Under the pieces are notes generated by a model that saw only the letters and a list, made by a program, of their open reading frames with translations, searched no databases and was not told where the DNA came from. The position numbers were made by a program, and so were the translations under genes. From Mesorhizobium sp. M4B.F.Ca.ET.203.01.1.1 (lineage in GTDB: Bacteria; Pseudomonadota; Alphaproteobacteria; Rhizobiales; Rhizobiaceae), in NCBI RefSeq assembly GCF_004791025.1, contig NZ_SRUO01000001.1, positions 496,001-560,000 of the forward strand: DNA of 64,000 nt. The letters run 5' to 3'. Of the stretch, positions 50,527-58,374 are shown piece by piece. The number at the start of each line of letters is the position of its first letter. Position 1 is the stretch's first letter.

Positions 50527-51554
50527 GCGCGAACCCCACCCATATGCGGCGCGAGATCGAGGAGATCCCGGAGGCCACGGCCCGCCTGCTCGATGGCTCG
50601 GCCGACGTGCTGAGCGAGGCCGGGCGCGGCATCCGCGAGCGCGATCCGAGCTTCGTCGTCACCGTGGCGCGCGGCTCGTCCGACCATGCCGCCACCTTCA
50701 TGAAATACGCCGTCGAACTGACCGCCGGCCTTGCCGTCGCCTCGGTCGGCCCGTCCATCGCCTCGATCTATGGCGCCAGGCTGAGGCTCGCCGGCTCGGC
50801 CTGCCTGGCGATCTCGCAATCGGGCAAGAGCCCCGACATCGTCGCCATGGCGGAGACGGCGCGGGCCGGCGGCGCACTCACCGTCGCCATCACCAACACC
50901 GCCGATTCGCCGCTGGCGCGGGCATCGGACTTTGCCATCGACATCCTGGCCGGGCCGGAGCGCAGCGTCGCGGCGACCAAGACCTTCGTCAATTCGGCGG
51001 TCGCCGGCCTGGCGCTGATGGCGCATTGCACCGGCGACGATGCGCTGCTCGCGGCATTGGCGCGCCTGCCGGAGCATTTCGAGAAGGCAATCGCCTGCGA
51101 CTGGATGGCGCTGGCCGGCGCGCTGGAGACGCCGCGGTCGCTGTTCATCCTCGGCCGCGGTCCGTCCGCGGCGATGGCCAACGAGGCGGCGCTGAAATTC
51201 AAGGAGACCTGCGGCATGCATGCCGAGGCCTACAGCGCGGCCGAGGTCATGCATGGGCCGCTGGCGCTGGTCGGGCCGGGCTTCCCGGTGCTGGCGCTCG
51301 CCGCGCGCGACGCTTCCGAACCGTCGGTCGCCGAGGCGGCCGACAATCTGGCCGGCAAGGGCGCGGCTGTGTTCGTGACATCGGGCAAAGCGACCAAGGC
51401 ACGGGCCCTGCCCTATGTGGCGACCGGCCATCCGCTGACCGATCCGCTGGCGCTGATCGTGTCGTTCTATGGCTTCGTCGAGGCCTTTGCCCGCCATCGC
51501 GGCCTCGACCCCGATACGCCGCGCAATTTGCGCAAGGTGACGGAAACCGTATGA
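50523..51554 (+). CDS. SIS-domain sugar isomerase/deaminase (GlmS-like C-terminal, NagB-II/AgaS type)
   Basis: 343 residues, two SIS domains and no glutaminase domain. VARGSSDHAATFMKYAVEL and AISQSGKSPDIVAMAETAR are in the first, and GRGPSAAMANEAALKFKE and YSAAEVMHGPLALVGPGFP in the second, ending FARHRGLDPDTPRNLRKVTE. This is the domain plan of glucosamine-6-phosphate deaminases of the NagB-II type, which yield fructose-6-phosphate and ammonia. Placed between gntR and nagA with 4-base overlaps, so it completes the pathway to glycolysis. Confidence 0.92.
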   Translation: MSANPTHMRREIEEIPEATARLLDGSADVLSEAGRGIRERDPSFVVTVARGSSDHAATFMKYAVELTAGLAVASVGPSIASIYGARLRLAGSACLAISQSGKSPDIVAMAETARAGGALTVAITNTADSPLARASDFAIDILAGPERSVAATKTFVNSAVAGLALMAHCTGDDALLAALARLPEHFEKAIACDWMALAGALETPRSLFILGRGPSAAMANEAALKFKETCGMHAEAYSAAEVMHGPLALVGPGFPVLALAARDASEPSVAEAADNLAGKGAAVFVTSGKATKARALPYVATGHPLTDPLALIVSFYGFVEAFARHRGLDPDTPRNLRKVTETV

Positions 51555-52708
51555 GCGACCGTTTCGCCCTCACTGGCGCCCGCATCTTCGACGGCGCCGA
51601 CTGGCACGACAATGCGGCCCTCGTGGTGAGCGGCGGCCTGGTCGAGGCCATCCTCCCCACCGGCGCCATTCCGACCGGTGTCGATCGCATCGAGACCGAC
51701 GGCCTGCTGGCGCCGGGCTTCGTCGACCTGCAGGTCAATGGCGGCGGCGGCGTCATGCTCAATGACCATCCCGACGTCGCCTCGATCGAGACCATTTGCC
51801 GGGCGCACGCCCCGTTCGGCACCACGGCGCTGTTGCCGACGCTGATCACCGATACGCCAGCGATCACGGCGGCTGCCGTCGCGGCCGGCGCCGCGGCGGC
51901 GCGGCAGAAGGTGCCGGGCTTCCTTGGCCTGCATCTCGAGGGCCCGCATCTGTCTGTCGCCCGCAAGGGCGCGCATGACCCGGCGCTGATCCGGCCGATG
52001 ACGGACGTGGACCAGGCGGCGCTGATCGCGGCGCGGAAAGACCTGCCCGTGCTGCTGACCACGATCGCGCCCGAATCGGTCGAGCCAGCGCGTGTCGCGG
52101 CCCTGGCAAAGGCCGGCCTCATCGTCAGCCTCGGCCATTCCGACACCGGCTATGCCACGGCGAGCGCCTTCGCCGCGGCCGGCGCGACGGTGGTGACCCA
52201 TCTCTTCAACGCCATGAGCCAGATCGGCAACCGCGAGCCGGGGCTGGCGGGCGCGGCCATCGACACAGGCGGGCTGTCGGCCGGCATCATCGCCGACGGC
52301 ATCCATGTCGATCCAGCCACCATGGCGATCGCGCTGCGCGCCAAGAAGGGGCCGGGCAAGATCGTGCTGGTCACCGACGCCATGGCGACGATCGGCACCG
52401 ACATGACGTCGTTCACGCTGAACGGCCGCACCATCTACCGCAAGGACGGCAGCCTCAGGCTGGCCGACGGAACCTTGGCCGGGGCCGATCTCGACATGAT
52501 CTCGGCCGTGCGCTTCATCCACCGCGTCGTCGGGCTGGAGCTTGGCGAGGCGCTGCGCATGGCTTCGCTCTATCCAGCCGAGGCGATCGGCCAGGCGCAC
52601 CGGCTCGGCCGCTTCGCCAACGGCACGGCCGCCGACATCGTGGGGCTATCTGAGGGGCTGGACGTGAAGAGCGTCTGGATCGGCGGTAAGAAGGTGTTAG
52701 GGGCGTAG
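51551..52708 (+). CDS. nagA: N-acetylglucosamine-6-phosphate deacetylase
   Basis: 385 residues from the ATG at 51551. Amidohydrolase fold: LAPGFVDLQVNGGGGVMLND, GLHLEGPHLS with the metal Glu, ISLGHSDTGYA-like His segment (VSLGHSDTGY), THLFNAMSQIGNREPG, and VLVTDAMATIG with the catalytic Asp. Converts GlcNAc-6-phosphate to GlcN-6-phosphate. Final gene of the four-gene operon, overlapping the SIS gene by 4 bases; converges on the MatB-like gene with 77 bases between. Confidence 0.96.
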   Translation: MSDRFALTGARIFDGADWHDNAALVVSGGLVEAILPTGAIPTGVDRIETDGLLAPGFVDLQVNGGGGVMLNDHPDVASIETICRAHAPFGTTALLPTLITDTPAITAAAVAAGAAAARQKVPGFLGLHLEGPHLSVARKGAHDPALIRPMTDVDQAALIAARKDLPVLLTTIAPESVEPARVAALAKAGLIVSLGHSDTGYATASAFAAAGATVVTHLFNAMSQIGNREPGLAGAAIDTGGLSAGIIADGIHVDPATMAIALRAKKGPGKIVLVTDAMATIGTDMTSFTLNGRTIYRKDGSLRLADGTLAGADLDMISAVRFIHRVVGLELGEALRMASLYPAEAIGQAHRLGRFANGTAADIVGLSEGLDVKSVWIGGKKVLGA

Positions 52709-52785
52709 GCCCTCGTACCCACCGGCAATCAGGAAACCAACGTTTTCGCAATTGGCGGGTGCCCGCCGCGCATCGTCATCGAAAA

Positions 52786-54300
52786 CTATTGGCCGTAGAG
52801 ATCTCTGTAGGTCTCGCGCAAAAGGTTCTTCTGCACCTTGCCCATCGTGTTGCGCGGCAGCTCGTCGACGAAGATCACCTGCTTTGGGTGCTTGTATTTC
52901 GCCAGCCGACCCGCGATGGCGTCGAGGACATCGGCCGCGCCGATGGCCGAGCCCGGCTTGCGCACCACGATCGCAGTGACACCCTCGCCGAAGTCCGGAT
53001 GGGCGACGCCGATCACCGCGCTTTCGCTAACGCCGGCAAGCGCATCGATCTCGCCCTCGATCTCCTTGGGGTAGATGTTGTAGCCGCCGGAAATGATCAG
53101 GTCCTTGCCGCGCCCGACGATATGCACGTAGCCGTCCTGATCGACGAGGCCGAGATCGCCGGTGATGAAAAAGCCGTCGGGACGGAATTCCGCCTTGGTC
53201 TTTTCCGGCATCCGCCAGTAACCCGCAAAGACGTTCGGACCCTTCACCTCGATCATGCCAACCTCGCCCTGTGCGAGCGACCCGCCGCCGTCGGGATCGG
53301 CGATGCGCAGCGAAACGCCCGGCAAGGGAAAGCCGACCGTGCCGGCGCGCCGCTCGCCATCGTAGGGGTTGGAGGTGTTCATGTTGGTCTCGGTCATGCC
53401 GTAGCGCTCGAGGATGGCGTGGCCGGTGCGCTCTCGCCAGGCGGCATGCGTCTCGGCCAGCAAGGGCGCCGAGCCGGAAATGAACAGGCGGATGGTTTTC
53501 GCCGCCTGGGCGTCCAGGCCCTGCTGCTGCAGCAGGCGCACGTAGAAGGTCGGCACGCCCATCAGCGCGGTGGCGCGCGGCAGCAGCGAGACGATGCGGG
53601 CCGGATCGAATTTTGCCTCGAACAGCATCGAGGCGCCGGCCATCAGGATCACGTTGGTGGCGACGAACAGGCCATGCGTGTGGAAGATCGGCAGCGCGTG
53701 GATCAGGACGTCTTCGGCGCTGAAGCGCCAATGCTCGACCAGCACGCGCGCGTTCGAGGCGAGGTTCTCGTGGCTGAGCATGGCGCCCTTCGAGCGGCCG
53801 GTCGTTCCCGACGTGTAGAGGATCGCGGCAAGGTCGTCCGGTCCGCGCGCCACATCGTCGAAATCCGCCTGATTTCCGGAAGCGCTTTCGGGCAGCGAAC
53901 CGTCGCCGTGCTGGCCAAGCGTCGCCAGCGCCGCGCCGGACGCCTGCGCCAGCGGGCCGATATCGGCCGCTCTTGCCGGGTCGCAGACCACCAGCCGCGG
54001 TTCGGCATCGCCAAAGAAATAGCGGAGTTCCGGCAGTGTGTAGGCGGTGTTGAGCGGCAGGAAGACGGCGCCGGCGCGCAGGCAAGCAAGGTAGAGCAGC
54101 ACCGCTTCCGGGCTCTTCTCGACCTGCACGGCGACGCGGTCGCCCGGCGCCACGCCGGATTGCACCAACGCATGCGCCAGCTGCGCCGAGCGCGCCAGCA
54201 TGTCGCCATAGGTGAGGGATCGCCCGTCATCCGTCTGCATGAGCAGCCGCCGAGGTGCCGTGACGCGGACGCGAAAAGCGTCGAAGAGGTGATTGCTCAT
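52786..54300 (-). CDS. matB: Malonyl-CoA synthetase (MatB-like acyl-CoA ligase)
   Basis: 504 residues from the ATG at 54300, with GGGAGC upstream. ANL-superfamily ligase: AMP-binding P-loop AILYTSGTTGRSKGAMLSH, ERYGMTETNMNTSNPYDGER (the TNMNTSNPY loop is that of MatB-type ligases), GYWRMPEKT, hinge DLIISGGYNIYPKEIE, and the C-terminal catalytic Lys in NTMGKVQKN. Activates malonate or methylmalonate to the CoA ester. An FCD-type GntR gene lies 83 bases upstream on the same strand. The usual partner malonyl-CoA decarboxylase (matA) is not in the neighbourhood seen here. Confidence 0.9.
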   Translation of the reverse strand: MSNHLFDAFRVRVTAPRRLLMQTDDGRSLTYGDMLARSAQLAHALVQSGVAPGDRVAVQVEKSPEAVLLYLACLRAGAVFLPLNTAYTLPELRYFFGDAEPRLVVCDPARAADIGPLAQASGAALATLGQHGDGSLPESASGNQADFDDVARGPDDLAAILYTSGTTGRSKGAMLSHENLASNARVLVEHWRFSAEDVLIHALPIFHTHGLFVATNVILMAGASMLFEAKFDPARIVSLLPRATALMGVPTFYVRLLQQQGLDAQAAKTIRLFISGSAPLLAETHAAWRERTGHAILERYGMTETNMNTSNPYDGERRAGTVGFPLPGVSLRIADPDGGGSLAQGEVGMIEVKGPNVFAGYWRMPEKTKAEFRPDGFFITGDLGLVDQDGYVHIVGRGKDLIISGGYNIYPKEIEGEIDALAGVSESAVIGVAHPDFGEGVTAIVVRKPGSAIGAADVLDAIAGRLAKYKHPKQVIFVDELPRNTMGKVQKNLLRETYRDLYGQ

Positions 54301-54383
54301 TGTTGCTCCCGCGTGGCGCGGCGAATCCTGAATTCGCATTGTTTCGGCGAGAGCGAATATCAGATTTGAGCCTGGAAGAGCAG

Positions 54384-55130
54384 CTATTTGCGGCCGCGCA
54401 ACGCCTTGGCCGCGGTTGCCTTGGGATCGCCGTCCTGGCTGAAACGCGCCATGCACATGGCCGCCGTCAGCCGGTAATGGTTGAGCAAGGCCTCGACCGC
54501 GCCGTCGGCGTCGCCATCGAGGGTGCGTTCGGCGATCTGGCGGTGTTCGGCAAGGTCGTCGCGTTCGTCTCCCGGGCCGTGCTGCGAGATCAGCCGGTAG
54601 CGGGAAGCCTGGTCGGAAAGCTGGTCGCAGAAACCGACCAGCCAATGCGACCGGCAGCCCGCGATCAGCGCGCGATGGAAGGCGCGATGCAGCTTCTCCC
54701 AGTCCGGATTGTTGGTCGAGGGCTCACCCGGCAGGCGGCGCTGGGCGCGCGCCAGGCGATGCAGCGCCAGCACCAGCTGCTCTTCCCATTCGCCGGTGCG
54801 GTGCTCGATCGATTCGCGCAGCGCCCTTTCCTCCAGCCAGCAGCGGGTGCGGGTCAGCTCATCCAGCTCCTCGGCGCTGACCGGCATGAGGAAGAAGCCG
54901 CGCTGGTCGTGGCGGCCGAGCAGGCCTTCCGAAGCCAGACGGTTAAGCGCCTCGCGCACCGGCGAAGCGCCGGCGCCATATCGCGAAACCACCCATTCGA
55001 CCCGAAGCTTGCTTTCGGTCTCCAGCACACCGCGCAAGAGATCGTCCCGAAGTTGATGATAGACCGTGCTGGCAAGGGTGCTCTTGGGTCCGGCACCTTC
55101 ATCGCCCGGATCGGCGGTTCCGTACGTCAA
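54384..55130 (-). CDS. GntR-family regulator, FCD type
   Basis: 248 residues from a TTG at 55130 with AGGAG at 5-base spacing. Winged helix-turn-helix (STVYHQLRDDLLRGVLETES, then YGAGASPVREALNRLASEGL) at about 20-90, followed by an FCD all-helical domain with the metal-type Asp/His residues (EKLHRAFHRALIAGC, and EHRQIAERTLDGD). In rhizobia a similar regulator, MatR, controls the malonate genes; position before matB suggests the same job, but this cannot be shown from sequence. The C-terminus is Lys/Arg rich. Confidence 0.85.
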   Translation of the reverse strand: MTYGTADPGDEGAGPKSTLASTVYHQLRDDLLRGVLETESKLRVEWVVSRYGAGASPVREALNRLASEGLLGRHDQRGFFLMPVSAEELDELTRTRCWLEERALRESIEHRTGEWEEQLVLALHRLARAQRRLPGEPSTNNPDWEKLHRAFHRALIAGCRSHWLVGFCDQLSDQASRYRLISQHGPGDERDDLAEHRQIAERTLDGDADGAVEALLNHYRLTAAMCMARFSQDGDPKATAAKALRGRK

Positions 55131-55192
55131 TATCGCTCCTGTTGCCTGCCTTGGCCTGTTGTTGGTTCTTGTTGCGAAGCAGTCTCAATCCC

Positions 55193-55202
55193 GTACGCGT
55201 AC
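55193..55202. promoter_or_regulatory. Short palindrome GTACGCGTAC before the GntR gene
   Basis: A 10-base perfect palindrome 62 bases upstream of the gntR start, beside a looser GTACTATAC. FCD-type GntR regulators usually bind short symmetric sites of this size. Weak evidence on its own. Confidence 0.3.
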
Positions 55203-55405
55203 TATACCGTGCCACACTTCGCGGCCTCAAGCGGAAGATGATGGTATTGGACTTAAAGAGGATAGAGCGCAGTGGCTCGCCGAAGTAACGGGCGGCTCAA
55301 GAATATTGAATTTTCTGAGAAGCTTGAGGCGCTGGACAGCGAAGCTACTCATTTCGGCTATCAATCAGACTGGGTATCCAGCCGAGATACGGTCAACGGC
55401 CAGGA

Positions 55406-56083
55406 TCAGGCGGCGGCGCTGTCCGCCGCGGCTCTGATCGCCTCGATGTTGGCCCGGTAGGCCTCGACGCTGTCGCCCTTGAAGATGGCGGCGCCCGCGA
55501 CCAGCACATCGGCGCCCGCCGCGGTGACCAGCGGCGCCGTCTCCGGCGACACGCCGCCGTCGATCTCGATGCGGATCGGACGGTTGCCGATCAGCGCCTT
55601 CACCCGCTTCACCTTGTCGACCATTGCCGGAATGAACGCCTGACCGCCAAAGCCCGGATTGACGGTCATGATCAGGATCAGGTCGAGCCGGTCGAGCACG
55701 TATTCGACAGCGCTTTCGGGTGTCGCCGGGTTGAGCGACACGCCGGCCTTCTTGCCGAGGTTCTTGATGGTCTGAAGCGAGCGGTCAAGATGCGGGCCGG
55801 CCTCGGCATGTACGGTCAGGCCGTCGCAGCCGGCCTCGGCGAAGGCGGCCAGATAGGGATCGGCCGGCGCGATCATCAGATGGCAATCGAAGAAGGCCTT
55901 GGTACGGTTGCGGATCGCCTTCACCACCGGCGGGCCGAAAGTGATGTTGGGGACGAAATGGCCGTCCATGACGTCGAGATGGATCCAGTCGGCGCCGGCC
56001 GCCGCGACGGCTTCGACCTCGTCGCCGAGCTTCGAGAAATCCGACGCCAGCACCGATGGCGCGATCAGGGTTTTCTTGGCCAT
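55406..56083 (-). CDS. rpe: Ribulose-phosphate 3-epimerase
   Basis: 225 residues from the ATG at 56083; the longer frame upstream is not conserved. Interconverts ribulose-5-phosphate and xylulose-5-phosphate. TIM-barrel metal sites: [13 protein letters not shown] (Ser), [17 protein letters not shown] (His, Asp), [27 protein letters not shown] and [13 protein letters not shown] (Asp). Single gene, about 275 bases downstream of the gntR start region with no convincing gene between; a short frame at 55272-55460 was considered and rejected. Confidence 0.96.
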   Translation of the reverse strand: MAKKTLIAPSVLASDFSKLGDEVEAVAAAGADWIHLDVMDGHFVPNITFGPPVVKAIRNRTKAFFDCHLMIAPADPYLAAFAEAGCDGLTVHAEAGPHLDRSLQTIKNLGKKAGVSLNPATPESAVEYVLDRLDLILIMTVNPGFGGQAFIPAMVDKVKRVKALIGNRPIRIEIDGGVSPETAPLVTAAGADVLVAGAAIFKGDSVEAYRANIEAIRAAADSAAA

Positions 56084-56244
56084 GTCCGCTTCCCGTTCTT
56101 CAAGTCCGCTCCGCCCTAGCGCATCGGCTGCAAAATCGGAACCGATTTTCGGAAAGGACATGCCCGATTATGTGTTGGAGGGCAGCTAGCGCCAAAAGGA
56201 CGCACGTCGCTGTAGACCAGGATGACGTTTAGTGATCCCCGCAA

Positions 56245-56272
56245 AGGAGAGAGGCGGCACCGCCTCTCTCCT
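56245..56272 (-). terminator. Hairpin terminator after the 652-residue Cys-rich gene
   Basis: Arms AGGAGAGAGGCGG (56245-56257) and CCGCCTCTCTCCT (56260-56272), a 13-base perfect stem. On the minus strand it begins 15 bases after the stop at 56288 and is followed by TTTGCGGGG. The T run is short, but the stem is very stable. Confidence 0.7.
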
Positions 56273-56287
56273 GATTTGCAGCGGGAT

Positions 56288-58246
56288 TCAGTTCACCTGA
56301 AGCCGTGACCTGGCCTGCCCCGGCAGAAACGACTGGCCTCTGCCTTGCTTCAACTTCTGCAGCCCAAGCGTCTTCGAAGCCGGCCTGGGCACGCAATGTC
56401 CGCGCACCGTCATTTCGGTTGGCCGGCAGCCCGTGGTGATGATTGCGTCCCTCACACATGCCTTGCCGACCAGATGGTAGCCGCGTTTGCAGTCGATGAT
56501 GATGGAAGGCTTGCGCACGCATTCGCCATTGACGCGCTGTTCGTCACGCCGGCATTTCCCGGCGATCACGGCATTCTTCACGCATTTCAGGCCGACCTGA
56601 TGATAGCCGGGCAGGCAGTGGATGCTGACGCCGATGCACCGGCCGTCGACCAGCTTCTCGGTGTTCTTGCATGCGGCCACCAGCGGCCTGTCGACACATT
56701 TGCCGCGCAGCAGACTTTGGCTGGGCAGGCATTTGCGGCCGGGATCAACGACGACCGGCGGCAGCCTGGGCTTGCCGAAGTCGGGTCGCGTGCTTGAGAC
56801 CAGATCGTCGACCTTGGGCTCGATAGTCCGTTTTATGCAGGTGAAATCCTCCGCATCCATGTCGATGGTGGCGATGGATCCATTCGGCTTGATCTCCTGC
56901 AAGGTGCACTGGATCGAGCGGGTCCTGCTAATGCTGAGATCGTGCGCGGCACTGGCCTTGAACACACCGCCTTCGTTGAAGGCGACCGCGGTCCCGGTGA
57001 AGAAGGCGCCATTCGAGCAACCGATCCGATAGTGCAACGCGCCGGGAGCATCGCGGCTCGCTTCGAACGCGACCTGGCCTTTGCGCGGGCAAAGTTTCCT
57101 GGATCCGGCGCTGTCGGAAACGGTCACTTCGCCTTGCCAGTCGGCCTTTGCCGGCGGGTTGTCGGGATCGGGCTGCGGTCCATCGGTGAAGCCGCCGCCG
57201 CCCGCGCCAGTGCAATGGACGGTGATGTCCTTCCAGCCGTCGAAGGGCTCGAACGGGCCGTTGCCGACTATTTCGGTCTTGTACTGGAAGTACGCGGTCG
57301 CTCCGACATTCTCCCATTTCTCATAAGTGGCGAAATAGCCGTTCTTGCCCGCGTCGAAGGACGCCCAGACCTGCTTGAACTCCGATGTGATCGGCCCATT
57401 GTCCTTCTGCCGCCAGATGCGCATCGATACCGGCCCGGCCTTGTTGGCCTGCGCGCGGCTGGTCACCTTGAGCGCCGGGCACACTGTGCCGGGTGTCGAG
57501 CCGGGCTGGTTCGAGCGGTAGGTGGTCAGGAACAGCTTGACGTTCTTTGTCTCGAATTCGCCGAAGTCGACGGCGATGTCCTGAGCCGCCGGTTTGACGA
57601 CGGGATCGCAGGCGACCTGAACGTCGAACGAACCGTGTTCGGCATAGTGCGATTCGTAGATCGGATAGGGCCAGCTGCCGCCCGTCACCTCGGTGGCGGC
57701 ATTGTGCATGTCGAGCGCCTTGTCGGTCAGCGCCGAAAAGGTCGCGTGAAAAGTGTGTGTGAACGAGTAGGACTTCGTCGGCCCATCGGGCTGGAGGTGC
57801 TGGTTGCACTTGGCGATAATCTGATCGCCATAGGGCACCGACACGATGTCCGCATTCGAAGACAGCGCCATGATCGAGGGATCGAAGGAGAAGTTCTCCT
57901 GGTGATCATAGTCGCGGCTGACCGGCGATGCGCTCCAGATCGGCGGAAACGCCCCGCACTGGCTGGGGCCGCATACGCCGAGCGATACACCGACCTGCTG
58001 CACGTAGCCTGGCCAGCGTGTGTCGATCTTCATGTGGCCCCAGAACTGGACCGTGCCGCTTTTCAGCCTGTCCCATTTCTGTTTGTCGCTCGAAACGACA
58101 TGTAGCGTGGTGTTGACGCCCTGCGTGTCGAACGACATCGACTTGATGTTGGCCTGTGCGGCGAAAGCGGAGGTGCTGACTAGTCCGGCTGCGAACAGCG
58201 CAACAGTCGCAACCGTATTGCGAAAGGCATAGCTGACTGAAGACAT
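56288..58246 (-). CDS. Large exported protein with a Cys-rich repeat tail, unknown function
   Basis: 652 residues. Signal peptide MSSVSYAFRNTVATVALFAA to about residue 29 (TSAFA-AQ). No family recognised in residues 30 to about 490, which are beta-rich and contain scattered Cys (GVCGPSQCGAFPPIWS, for example). From about residue 510 to 630 there are six or so short modules, each with a Cys pair around a Gly-Tyr-His or similar core: CLPGYHQVGLKCV, CKRGYHLVGKACV, CRRDEQRVNGECV. The end is basic. Third gene in a set of three exported Cys-rich proteins; a terminator before it suggests its own promoter. Confidence 0.8.
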   Translation of the reverse strand: MSSVSYAFRNTVATVALFAAGLVSTSAFAAQANIKSMSFDTQGVNTTLHVVSSDKQKWDRLKSGTVQFWGHMKIDTRWPGYVQQVGVSLGVCGPSQCGAFPPIWSASPVSRDYDHQENFSFDPSIMALSSNADIVSVPYGDQIIAKCNQHLQPDGPTKSYSFTHTFHATFSALTDKALDMHNAATEVTGGSWPYPIYESHYAEHGSFDVQVACDPVVKPAAQDIAVDFGEFETKNVKLFLTTYRSNQPGSTPGTVCPALKVTSRAQANKAGPVSMRIWRQKDNGPITSEFKQVWASFDAGKNGYFATYEKWENVGATAYFQYKTEIVGNGPFEPFDGWKDITVHCTGAGGGGFTDGPQPDPDNPPAKADWQGEVTVSDSAGSRKLCPRKGQVAFEASRDAPGALHYRIGCSNGAFFTGTAVAFNEGGVFKASAAHDLSISRTRSIQCTLQEIKPNGSIATIDMDAEDFTCIKRTIEPKVDDLVSSTRPDFGKPRLPPVVVDPGRKCLPSQSLLRGKCVDRPLVAACKNTEKLVDGRCIGVSIHCLPGYHQVGLKCVKNAVIAGKCRRDEQRVNGECVRKPSIIIDCKRGYHLVGKACVRDAIITTGCRPTEMTVRGHCVPRPASKTLGLQKLKQGRGQSFLPGQARSRLQVN

Positions 58247-58324
58247 CTCTCTCTCCTGATGTGTTCCTTCAGCGATTGGTCGCCGCTCGCGGCATCAAGG
58301 TTCACGCGGGCGATCCCGCCAACG

Positions 58325-58353
58325 AAAAACCCCGCCGGATTGCTCCGGCGGGG
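58325..58353 (-). terminator. Rho-independent terminator after the DUF11-repeat gene
   Basis: CCCCGCCGGA (58330-58339), loop TTGC, TCCGGCGGGG (58344-58353), with AAAAA (58325-58329) next to it, which is the T run on the minus strand. It lies 21 bases after the stop of the 1288-residue gene, so the downstream gene at 58246 probably has a separate promoter or relies on read-through. Confidence 0.9.
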
Positions 58354-58374
58354 TTCTGGTTTTCCTATGCTAGA

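Noticed and set aside
52754..52767. Small hairpin GGCGGG-TG-CCCGCC between nagA and matB
   Set aside because: A 2-base loop and no T run make it a poor terminator, and the stem is short.
52759..54369. A 536-codon plus-strand frame opposite matB
   Set aside because: Antisense shadow; the minus strand has all acyl-CoA ligase motifs.
55272..55460. A 62-codon plus-strand frame before rpe, from a GTG
   Set aside because: Part of it reads like ordinary protein, but it overlaps the 3' end of rpe on the other strand, has no ribosome site, and matches nothing I know.
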